From NCBI RefSeq assembly GCF_022414535.1, contig NZ_JADWYM010000028.1, forward strand, positions 24,663-88,662: a stretch of 64,000 nt of DNA, in the 5' to 3' direction. The position numbers and the translations under genes were made by a program. Source of the stretch: Streptomyces sp. MUM 2J (GTDB lineage Bacteria; Actinomycetota; Actinomycetes; Streptomycetales; Streptomycetaceae). The notes under the pieces are model-generated. The model did not search any database and was not told the origin of the DNA. It saw only the letters and a list, made by a program, of their open reading frames with translations. This document shows, piece by piece, positions 1-8,456 of this stretch. Every line of letters starts with the position of its first letter. Position 1 is the stretch's first letter.

Positions 1-3000
1 GCCCGCCTCCGCGGCCACCGCCTCGACGGCGGCGGTGAGCGAGGGGTGCGGGCTGAGTTCGACGAAGTAGCGGAAGCCGTCGTCCAGCATCCGCCGCACG
101 GTGTCCGCGAAGCGGACGGGCCGGCGGAGGTTGGCGAACCAGTGCGCGGCGTCCAGCCGGTCACCGGGCACCGGCTCGGCGAGAACCGTCGAGTACAGGG
201 GTGTCTCGGTGGTCCTGCCGTGCACGCCGGCGAGGCGGCCGGTGAACGCGGCGCGCAGCGGTTCCATCAGGGGGCTGTGGGACGCGAACGGCGTCGACAG
301 CGGGCGGGTGGGCACCCCTCGGTCCGCCAGATCACGGCGCAGCTCGGCCAAGGCCCCTGCCTCGCCGGAGACCGCGGTGGCCGCCGCGCTGTTCACGGCC
401 CCGACGAACAGCCGTCCGGCATAGGGAGTGAGGAGTTCCTCGACCTCTGCGTGGGGCAGCTCCACGGCGAGCATGCCGCCCTGACCGACCAGGGGTGCGA
501 CCGAGGCGGCCCGGCCGGCCACCACGGTCGCGGCCTCGTCCAGGGTCAGGGCGCCGGCGCTGTGGGCGGCGGCGATCTCGCCGAGGCTGTGGCCGACGAC
601 GGCGTCCGGGACGACGCCGAGGGATCGCCAGGCGGCGGCGAGTGCCGTGTTGACCGCGAACAGCGCCGGTTGCAGGTACTCGGTGCGGTCCAGCGGGGAG
701 AACTCCTCCGGGGCGCGCAGGGCCGTCAGGACGGACCAGTCGACGTGCCGCCGGAGGGCCTCGTCGATGCGGGACAGCTCGCTGCGGAACGCCTCCGTGT
801 CGGCGAGCAGGTCCAGGCCCATGCCCGGCCACTGGCCGCCGTGGCCGGGGAACACGAAGGCGACCTTGCCGGCGTGTTCCTCACGGGCCGGCGCCAGGGG
901 TGCCCGGCCGGAGGCCAGCGCCTCCAGGGCGGCGCGCAGTTCGTCCCGGTCGCCCGCCACGATCGCCGCCCGCCGCTCGAAGTGGCTGCGGTGCCGGGCC
1001 AGGGTGTGGGCGATGTCCACCAGAGCGCGGTCGCCCGTTGCGGCGGCGGCCGGCGCGGCGGTTCCCGGTCCGGGCGCCTTCGCCACGGGGTCGGCCGGGC
1101 CGGCGCCGGGCACGGCGGCGTCCGTCGCGGTGCCGGCCTCGGCGGCGTCCGTCGGTCCGGACTCCGTCCGGGGCGTGACGGCCGGCTCCGTGCCGGCCGG
1201 GTCGGTGTCCGTGGCCAGGTGCCGTGCCAGGCGTGCCGCCTGGCCGCGCACGGCTGCCCCGCTGCGTCCGGACACCACGAACAGCTGCTGTTTCGGAGTG
1301 AGGTGACGTTCCGTCGGAAGCCCGGAGGGCGGGGCCTCCTCCACGACGACGTGGGCATTGGTGCCGCTGATGCCGAAGGCGCTCACGCCGGCGCGCCGGA
1401 CGTGGCCGGGCGAGGCGGGCCAGCCGGCGGGCTCGTGCAGCAGTTCCAGCCCGCTGGTCTCCCAGTCGACGTGGCGACTGGGGGCGGCGGCGTGCAGGGT
1501 GGCCGGCAGGGTGCCGTGGCGCAGCGCCTGGACGACCTTGATGAGTCCGGCCACGCCCGACGCCGCCTGTGTGTGGCCGATGTTGGACTTCAGCGAGCCC
1601 AGGTACAGGGGCCGGTCCCGGGGGCGTTCGGCGCCGAACACGGCGGTGAGGGCGCCCGCCTCGATCGGGTCGCCCAGGGTGGTGCCGGTGCCGTGCGCCT
1701 CGACGTAGTCGATGGCGTCGGGGCCCAGGCCGGACCGTTCCAGGGCGCGGCGGAGGACCTGCTCCTGGGCGGGGCCGTTGGGTGCGGACAGGCCCTGGCT
1801 GCGGCCGTCCTGGTTGACTGCGGTGCCGCGCAGCACGGCCAGCACCTCGTCGCCGTCACGGCGGGCGTCGGCGAGCCGCTTCAGGACGAGCATCCCGGCG
1901 CCCTCCGCCCAGATCGCCCCGTCCGCGTCGTCGGAGAAGGAGCGGCAGCGGCCCGTCGGGGAGAGCCCGCGCAGCCGGCTGAACTCCACGAAGGTCTGCG
2001 GGGTCACCATCAGTGTCACGCCTCCGGCGAGGGCGAGGTCGCACTCCCCCGAGCGCAGCGCCTGGGCGGCCAGGTGGGTGGCGACGAGCGAGGACGAGCA
2101 GGCGGTGTCCACGGTCATCGCCGGGCCGTGCAGGCCGAGCGTGTAGGCGAGGCGTCCGGAGGCGACGCTCGGCGCGGAGCCGGTGCCGACGTACCCGTCC
2201 AGCTGGTCCAGGCGGGTTCCGGCGAGGTAGTCGCTGCCGAACATGCCGACGTAGACGCCGGTGGTACTGCCCGCCAGGTCGGCGGGGACGGTCCCGGCCC
2301 GTTCCAGGGCCTCCCACGCGGTCTCCAGCAGCAGGCGCTGCTGAGGGTCCATGGCGGCGGCCTCCTTCGGGGTGATGCCGAAGAAGCCGGCGTCGAAGGA
2401 GTCGATGCCGTCGAGGAAGCCGCCCTCACGCGCGTAGGAGGTTCCGGGCCGGTCCGGGTCGGGGTCGTAGAGGGCGTCGACGTCGCCCCAGCGGTCGGCC
2501 GGGAAGGGGCCCACCGCGTCGCGGCCCTCGGCGACCAGGCGCCACAGGTCCTCGGGGCCGTCGACGCCTCCGGGCAGGCGGCACGCCATGGCGACGACGG
2601 CGATCGGCGCGTCGGGCGCGGGAGCGGACGGGGCACCGGCAACGGCGGCGCCCGCCGTGCTCGCCGACGGCCCCGGCCGTGCGGCGGGCGCGGGGTCCCG
2701 TGCCGCGAGGACACCGGTCAGCAGATGGCCGGTGAGCCGGGCCGGGGTCGGGTGGTCGAACAGGAGGGTGGCGGGCAGCCGGACCCCGAGGCGGGCGGCG
2801 AGACGGTTGCGCAGCTCCACGGCCGTGACCGAGTCCATGCCGATCTCCCGCAGCGGCTGCTCGGGGCGGACCGACTCCGCCGCGCGCAGGCCGAGGACGC
2901 GGGCGGTCTCCTCACGGACCAGGGCCAGGACCCGGTCGGCGCGTTCGGTCTCGGGCAGCGCGGCGAGCCGGTCCGCCAGGGCACCGGACCGGCCGGCCGC

Positions 3001-6000
3001 GCCGGGGGGCGCGGGCAGCAGGGAGCGCCAGAGGGCGCCCGTGACGGTCTCCCGCAGCCGGGCCGTGTCCAGCGCCCAGGCCACCGTGTGCGGGGCGTTG
3101 CGCCGCAGGGACAGCTCGACCAGGTCGCGGCCCTGCTCGGGGGTGAGGGCCCGGTGTCCGTGGCGGGCCATGCGCGCGAGGTCGGCGTGGCCGGCGGCGA
3201 GGCCCTCCCCGGCCCAGGCTCCGAAGGCGATGGACACGGCGGGCAGGCCGAGCGCCCGGCGGTGGTGGGCGAGCTGGTCGAGGAAGACGTTGGCGGCCGC
3301 GTAGTTGGCCTGGCCGGCGCTGCCGACGACGCCGGCGGCCGAGGAGACCAGCAGGAAGAGGTCCAGTTCCCGGTCGGCGGTGATCCGGTGCAGATGGGCG
3401 GCGCCGTCGGTCTTGGGCCGCAGCACCCGGGCGAGACGCTCGGGGGTGAGGTCGCCGAGCACGCCGTCGTCCAGGACGCCGGCGCAGTGGACGACACCGC
3501 GCAGGTCGTCGACGGGGTCCAGCAGCGCGGCGAGCGCGGCACCGTCGGCGACGTCGCAGGCGGCGACCTCGACCTGGGTGCCCAGTGCGGTGAGGTCCGC
3601 GGTGAGGTCGGCTGCGCGGGGATCGCCGGCCCCCCGGCGGGAGGTCAGCAGCAGCCGGGGCACGCCCTGTTCGGCGAGCAGCCGGGCGATCGTCCGGCCC
3701 ACGGCACCCAGGCCGCCGGTGATCAGGACGGTGCCGTCGGCGGCGAGCGGGGCGGTCCCGCCCGGCCGGGCGCGCACCAGGCGGGGCGCGAGCAACACGC
3801 CTTCACGCAAGGCGAGTTCGGGTTCGTCGTGCTGTGCGGCGGCGACGCGCAGCACGTCCGCGGAGGCCGGGGCGTCGAGGTCGAGGAGGGTCAGGCCCAG
3901 CTCCGGGTGCTCGGCACGGGCGGTGCGGGCCAGTCCCCACAGCACGGACTGGGCCAGCTGCGGCACCGTGTCGCCGTCGGCGGCGGCGACCGCTCCGCGG
4001 GTCACCCACAGCGTCCGCTCCGGCGCCTCGTCCGCCGGCCGGTCGAGGAGACCCTGCAGCTCGGCGAGCGCGGTGGCCGCCAACTCCTGCGCCGCGGCGC
4101 CCGGTTCCCCGTCCGGGAGGGGCCAGACGCGGACGACCGTGCGCGCCGGGGAGCCGGCGCCGCCGGCCGGCTCCCCGGCGCGCAGGGCCTCGGCGACCTG
4201 TGGATCGGTGGGGTCGCCGAGGACGGCCCAGGTGCCCTCGGCCGGCCCGCCCGCCGCTTCCCCGACGGCGGTCCAGGCCACCTCGTACAGGTGGCGCGCG
4301 TTCGGCGAACCGCTGCCCAGGTCGCCCGGGTCGACGGTCCGCAGCCGCACGTCCCGGAGGCGGCCGGCGAAGAAGCCGTCGCCGTCCCACAGCGTGACGT
4401 CCAGGGTGAGGTCGGTGGTGGTGTCCGCGGTGCGCCGCACGAGTGCGGTGAGCTCGGTGCCGCCGCCGGGGGGCAGGACGCTGCTGCCGATCGCGACCGG
4501 CAGCAGCACCCGGTCGCCGGTGGGGTGGAGGCCGGCGGCGACGTGCAGGGCTGCGTCGAGGAGCGCCGGGTGGACGGGGTGGGCGTCGGCCGTGTCGCGG
4601 GCGGCGGCCGGCAGGGTGAGGCGGGCCAGCAGCGCGTCGTCGCCGATGCGCACCGCCTCCCGTACACCGCGGAAGGCGGGGCCGTAGGTGAGCCCGCGTT
4701 CCGCCAGCCGGCCGTAGGTGTCGGGGCGCCAGGCGGGTTCGGCGTCGTGCGGCCAGGCAGGCGGCTGCTCCGCGGTGGGCTGCGGCGCGGCGTCGGCCGC
4801 GGTCGCGGTGGCGTGCAGGGTCCAGTCACCGGGCTCGGCACCGCGTGGGCGGCTGTGCACGGTGACCTCGGGGGCGGGGCCGTCGCCGATGACCTCGACG
4901 GACACCTCGACCGTGGCGGCGGGGGCCCCGGCCCGGCCCGGTGCCGCCTGTGGCGCCGGGGAGGGCAGGATCAGGGGGGTGAGCACCAGCAGGCCGGTGA
5001 GGTCGGCGGGGGCCTGCGGGCGGGCCTCGGCGAGGGCGGCGCGGCACAGTTCGAGCAGGGTCGTGCCGGAGACGACGGTCCGGCCGAACACGGTGTGGTC
5101 GGGGAGCCAATCGGCGGTGGCCGCGGACCATTCGGAGCGGAAGGTCCAGCGCGTGGCGTCCGCCGACCGCAGCAGGATGCCGAGCAGCGGGTGCGCGGCT
5201 CGGTCGAGGAGGCCCGGGGCCGCGGAGGTGGCCTCCGGTTCGGTCCAGTGGCGCTGCGCGTCCCAGGCGTAGGTCGGCAGGTCGGCCGGGCCGTGGTCGG
5301 CCACCAGCCGGCGCCAGTCGATGTCCCGGCCGTGGGTGTGGAGTTCGGCGGCGGCCCGGTCCAGGCAGGCCGGCCCGTCCTCGGCGCGGCGCAGCGAGCC
5401 GACGGCGACCGGGTCGCAGCCGGTGTCCTCGGCGATCGTGCGCACCGCGGTGAGCAGGGAGGGGTGGGGGCTGAGCTCGACGAACCAGCGGTAGCCGTCG
5501 GCCATCATGCGTGCCGCCGCGGAGGCGAAGCGGACCGGCTCGCGGAGGTTGGTGTACCAGTAGCCCGCGTCCAGTTCGCCGGTCACCGGCTCGCCGGTCA
5601 CCGTCGAGTACCAGGCCACGGAGGCGGGGGCGGCGACGACGCCGTCGAGTTCCTCGCCGATCCGGGTGCGGATCGGTTCGACGTGTGCGGTGTGCGACGC
5701 GTAGTCGACGTCGAGCCGGCGGGCGAAGACCTGCTCGCGGTCGAGGTCGGCGACGAGGGCGTCGACGGCTGCGGTGTCCCCGGCGACGACGGTGGCGCGG
5801 TCGCTGTTGACCGCGGCGACGGACATCTGCCCGTCGTACGCGGCGAGCCGGGGTTCCAGCGCGGTCTGCGGGAGGGCGACGACGGCCATGGTCCCGGTGC
5901 CCGAGAGCTCCGTCAGGGCCTGGCTGCGCAGGGCGACCACGGCGGCGGCGTCGTTGAGGCTGAGGGCCCCGGCGACGCAGGCCGCGGCGACCTCGCCCTG

Positions 6001-8307
6001 GCTGTGCCCGAGGACGCCGTCCGGACGGATCCCGCGGGCGCGCCACACGGCGGCGAGGGACACCATCACGGCGAACAGGACGGGCTGGACGACGTCGACG
6101 CGGTCCGTGGTGGGGGCGTTCGGGTCGCCGCGCAGCACGGAGGCCACCGACCAGCCGGTGAACGGGCGCAGGGCGGCGTCGCAGCGGTCGAGTTCGTCGG
6201 CGAACACCGCGTCGCGTTCCAGGAGGTCGCGGGCCATGCCGGTCCACTGGGCGCCCTGGCCGGGGAAGACGAACGCCACCTTGCCCGCGGGCCGCACGGG
6301 CTGGGGGCCGGTGGTGCGGTCGGGGTCGGGCCGGCCCTCGGCGAGGGCGTGCAGGGCGGCCAGCAGGTCATCGCGGCCGTCGGCGTGGAGGACGGCACGC
6401 TGCTCGAAGTGGGTGCGGTGGTGTGCGAGGGCGGCGGCGACGGCGGGCAGCGGCAGCTCAGGGGCGGCCGTCAGCGCGGCGTGCAGCCGGGCGGCCTGCC
6501 CCCGAAGGGCGGTCAGGCCGCGGGCGGACAGCGGGAACAGCGCGGCACCGCGGTCCGCCGCGGGCTCGTCGGTGGGCCGATCCCCCGCGGCGGGGTCGAT
6601 CGGCTCGCCGGTGCGCCCGGGGGCCGGCGGGACGGTGCCGGGAGCCTCCTCCAGGACGACGTGGGCGTTGGTGCCGCTGATCCCGAAGGCGCTCACCCCG
6701 GCCCGGCGGATCCGGTCGGTGCGGCGCGGCCATGGCTGCGGGCCGTCCAGCAGGCGCAGTCCGCCGGTTCGCCAGTCGACGTGCTCGGTGGGGGTGCCGG
6801 CGTGCAGGGAGGCGGGGATCAGTTCGTGGCGCAGGGCCAGTACGGTCTTGATGACGCCGCCGATGCCCGCGGCTGCCTGGGTGTGGCCGACGACGGACTT
6901 CAGGCTGCCGACGCCCAGGGGCCGGTCGGCGGGACGTCCGGGGCCGAAGACGGCGGCCAGCGCGTTGCCCTCGACGGGGTCGCCGAGCCGGGTCCCGGTG
7001 CCGTGTGCCTCGACGTACTCCAGGTCGGCCGGGGTGAGCCCGGCGTCCTCCAGGGCGGCGCGCAGGACCCGTTGCTGGGCCGGTCCGTTGGGGGCGCTCA
7101 GTCCCTGGCTGCGGCCGTCCTGGTTGATCGCGGAGCCTTTGACGACCGCGAGGACGGTGTCGCCGTCCCGGCGGGCGTCCGCGAGCCGCTTCAGGAGCAC
7201 CAGCCCGCAGCCCTCGGCCCACACCACACCGTCGGCGTCGGTGGAGAACGGGCGGCACGTACCGGTGGGGGACAGCGCCCGCAGCCTGCTGAACTCGACG
7301 TGACCGCGGGGTGTCACCAGCAGCGTCGCGCCGCCGGCGAGGGCGAGGTCGCACTCACCGGCGGCCAGGGCACGCGCCGCCAGGTGCAGGGCGACGAGGG
7401 AGGAGGAGCAGGCGGTGTCCACGGTGACGGCCGGGCCGCCCAGGCCGAGGGCGTAGGCGATGCGGCCGGAGGCGACACTCGGGGCGGAGCCGGTGCCGAC
7501 GTGGCCGTCGAGCCGGTCGAGGGGGGCGGAGGCGAGGTAGCCGCTGTCGTACAGGCCGACGTAGACGCCGGTGGAGGTGCCGTCGAGCGTGCCCGGCACG
7601 ATGCCGGCGCGTTCGAAGGTCTCCCAGGCGGTCTGGAGGAGCAGACGCTGCTGGGGGTCCATGGTGGCGGCCTCGCGGGGGGAGATCCCGAAGAAGGCCG
7701 CGTCGAAGCGGTCGATGCCGTCGAGGTAGCCCCCGCGCAGGGTGTAGGCGGTACCGGTGGCCTCGGGATCGGGGTCGTACAGGCCGTGGGTGTCCCAACG
7801 GCCCGCGGGGACCTCGCCGATGGCGTCCTCGCCCGAGGTGAGAAGCCGCCACAGGGCGTCGGGGTCGTCCGCGCCGCCGGGGAGGTGGCAGGCCAGCGAG
7901 ATGATCGCGATGTCGTCGCCGGTGGTGCGCGGCGGCGCGTCGGCGGGTGGTGGGGCGGACGGCACGCGCGGGGGGCTCAGTACGGCGTCGGCCACGGCGG
8001 CGAGGGTGGGGTGGTCGAACAGGAGCGTCGGTTCGATGGTGCGGCCGGTGTGCCGGGACAGCTCTGTCCCCAGGGCGACCAACTGCCGTGATCCCAGGCC
8101 GTACTCGGCGAGGGGACGGTGCGGGTCGAGGGTCGCCGGGTCGGTTCCGGCCGCTTCGGCGACGGCTGACGCGAGCCAGGCCCGGATGTCCTCGGGGGCC
8201 GCTGCGGACGGCTCCGGGGACTGTGCTCGGGACTCGTCGCGGAGCTGTTCGGAGGACGGTTCGGTCGGCCGTCCGGAGGACGGTTTCGGGGACTCGTGCG
8301 CAGACAT
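1..8307 (-). CDS. Modular type I polyketide synthase (ACP-KS-AT-DH-KR-ACP-KS-AT...), 3' end outside window
   Basis: The protein starts at ATG 8307 (GAGGA about 13 nt upstream) and is still open at base 1, giving 2769 residues. Domains in order: an N-terminal ACP (Ser73 in GLGS, lacking the usual Asp before Ser); KS1 (Cys300, His435, His475); AT1 (Ser769 in GHSQG, YASH at 869-872, pointing to methylmalonyl-CoA); DH (His1071, and Asp1251 in a DAALH motif); KR (nucleotide-binding GGLGAVG near 1526, LDD motif of B-type reductases, intact Ser/Tyr/Asn); ACP2 (Ser1826); KS2 (Cys2070); AT2 (Ser2574 in GHSLG, FASH at 2674). No ER lies between DH and KR. The leading ACP with no loading KS or AT, next to a fatty acyl-AMP ligase, indicates an acyl starter loaded from the AMP ester. 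The first module should then add a methyl-branched enoyl unit if DH is active; the DH motif has Ser where Pro is usual. The final product cannot be named. Confidence 0.95.
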   Translation of the reverse strand, partial: MSAHESPKPSSGRPTEPSSEQLRDESRAQSPEPSAAAPEDIRAWLASAVAEAAGTDPATLDPHRPLAEYGLGSRQLVALGTELSRHTGRTIEPTLLFDHPTLAAVADAVLSPPRVPSAPPPADAPPRTTGDDIAIISLACHLPGGADDPDALWRLLTSGEDAIGEVPAGRWDTHGLYDPDPEATGTAYTLRGGYLDGIDRFDAAFFGISPREAATMDPQQRLLLQTAWETFERAGIVPGTLDGTSTGVYVGLYDSGYLASAPLDRLDGHVGTGSAPSVASGRIAYALGLGGPAVTVDTACSSSLVALHLAARALAAGECDLALAGGATLLVTPRGHVEFSRLRALSPTGTCRPFSTDADGVVWAEGCGLVLLKRLADARRDGDTVLAVVKGSAINQDGRSQGLSAPNGPAQQRVLRAALEDAGLTPADLEYVEAHGTGTRLGDPVEGNALAAVFGPGRPADRPLGVGSLKSVVGHTQAAAGIGGVIKTVLALRHELIPASLHAGTPTEHVDWRTGGLRLLDGPQPWPRRTDRIRRAGVSAFGISGTNAHVVLEEAPGTVPPAPGRTGEPIDPAAGDRPTDEPAADRGAALFPLSARGLTALRGQAARLHAALTAAPELPLPAVAAALAHHRTHFEQRAVLHADGRDDLLAALHALAEGRPDPDRTTGPQPVRPAGKVAFVFPGQGAQWTGMARDLLERDAVFADELDRCDAALRPFTGWSVASVLRGDPNAPTTDRVDVVQPVLFAVMVSLAAVWRARGIRPDGVLGHSQGEVAAACVAGALSLNDAAAVVALRSQALTELSGTGTMAVVALPQTALEPRLAAYDGQMSVAAVNSDRATVVAGDTAAVDALVADLDREQVFARRLDVDYASHTAHVEPIRTRIGEELDGVVAAPASVAWYSTVTGEPVTGELDAGYWYTNLREPVRFASAAARMMADGYRWFVELSPHPSLLTAVRTIAEDTGCDPVAVGSLRRAEDGPACLDRAAAELHTHGRDIDWRRLVADHGPADLPTYAWDAQRHWTEPEATSAAPGLLDRAAHPLLGILLRSADATRWTFRSEWSAATADWLPDHTVFGRTVVSGTTLLELCRAALAEARPQAPADLTGLLVLTPLILPSPAPQAAPGRAGAPAATVEVSVEVIGDGPAPEVTVHSRPRGAEPGDWTLHATATAADAAPQPTAEQPPAWPHDAEPAWRPDTYGRLAERGLTYGPAFRGVREAVRIGDDALLARLTLPAAARDTADAHPVHPALLDAALHVAAGLHPTGDRVLLPVAIGSSVLPPGGGTELTALVRRTADTTTDLTLDVTLWDGDGFFAGRLRDVRLRTVDPGDLGSGSPNARHLYEVAWTAVGEAAGGPAEGTWAVLGDPTDPQVAEALRAGEPAGGAGSPARTVVRVWPLPDGEPGAAAQELAATALAELQGLLDRPADEAPERTLWVTRGAVAAADGDTVPQLAQSVLWGLARTARAEHPELGLTLLDLDAPASADVLRVAAAQHDEPELALREGVLLAPRLVRARPGGTAPLAADGTVLITGGLGAVGRTIARLLAEQGVPRLLLTSRRGAGDPRAADLTADLTALGTQVEVAACDVADGAALAALLDPVDDLRGVVHCAGVLDDGVLGDLTPERLARVLRPKTDGAAHLHRITADRELDLFLLVSSAAGVVGSAGQANYAAANVFLDQLAHHRRALGLPAVSIAFGAWAGEGLAAGHADLARMARHGHRALTPEQGRDLVELSLRRNAPHTVAWALDTARLRETVTGALWRSLLPAPPGAAGRSGALADRLAALPETERADRVLALVREETARVLGLRAAESVRPEQPLREIGMDSVTAVELRNRLAARLGVRLPATLLFDHPTPARLTGHLLTGVLAARDPAPAARPGPSASTAGAAVAGAPSAPAPDAPIAVVAMACRLPGGVDGPEDLWRLVAEGRDAVGPFPADRWGDVDALYDPDPDRPGTSYAREGGFLDGIDSFDAGFFGITPKEAAAMDPQQRLLLETAWEALERAGTVPADLAGSTTGVYVGMFGSDYLAGTRLDQLDGYVGTGSAPSVASGRLAYTLGLHGPAMTVDTACSSSLVATHLAAQALRSGECDLALAGGVTLMVTPQTFVEFSRLRGLSPTGRCRSFSDDADGAIWAEGAGMLVLKRLADARRDGDEVLAVLRGTAVNQDGRSQGLSAPNGPAQEQVLRRALERSGLGPDAIDYVEAHGTGTTLGDPIEAGALTAVFGAERPRDRPLYLGSLKSNIGHTQAASGVAGLIKVVQALRHGTLPATLHAAAPSRHVDWETSGLELLHEPAGWPASPGHVRRAGVSAFGISGTNAHVVVEEAPPSGLPTERHLTPKQQLFVVSGRSGAAVRGQAARLARHLATDTDPAGTEPAVTPRTESGPTDAAEAGTATDAAVPGAGPADPVAKAPGPGTAAPAAAATGDRALVDIAHTLARHRSHFERRAAIVAGDRDELRAALEALASGRAPLAPAREEHAGKVAFVFPGHGGQWPGMGLDLLADTEAFRSELSRIDEALRRHVDWSVLTALRAPEEFSPLDRTEYLQPALFAVNTALAAAWRSLGVVPDAVVGHSLGEIAAAHSAGALTLDEAATVVAGRAASVAPLVGQGGMLAVELPHAEVEELLTPYAGRLFVGAVNSAAATAVSGEAGALAELRRDLADRGVPTRPLSTPFASHSPLMEPLRAAFTGRLAGVHGRTTETPLYSTVLAEPVPGDRLDAAHWFANLRRPVRFADTVRRMLDDGFRYFVELSPHPSLTAAVEAVAAEAG

Positions 8308-8348
8308 CGGGGCAGGGGTGTCCTCAGGAATGGGGGGTGGCGTGTACG

Positions 8349-8450
8349 GCGGGCGGCCCGTGGCGGTGGCAGCGGGCGGCCCCGGCATGCTCGGCGGGCG
8401 GCCCGCAGGGTGTTCGGCAGACCGCCCGTGGTGTGTACGGCGGGCGGCCC
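8349..8450. repeat. Degenerate ~23-bp tandem repeat between FAAL and PKS genes
   Basis: The 149-bp gap between the ligase stop and the PKS start holds four exact copies of GCGGGCGGCCC, starting at 8349, 8372, 8394 and 8440. The spacings are 23, 22 and 46 bases. The double spacing leaves room for a decayed fifth copy near 8417, where ACCGCCCG is still visible. This looks like a tandem array of about 23 bp. It lies in the transcribed leader of the PKS gene if the two genes are co-transcribed. Its role is unknown. Confidence 0.75.
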
Positions 8451-8456
8451 ACGGCG

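Noticed and set aside
46..8091. A 2681-codon open frame on the plus strand opposite the PKS gene
   Set aside because: It is antisense to clear KS, AT, DH, KR and ACP motifs and reads as Gly/Arg/Val/Gln-rich text without domains. Long shadow frames are usual in high-GC coding DNA.
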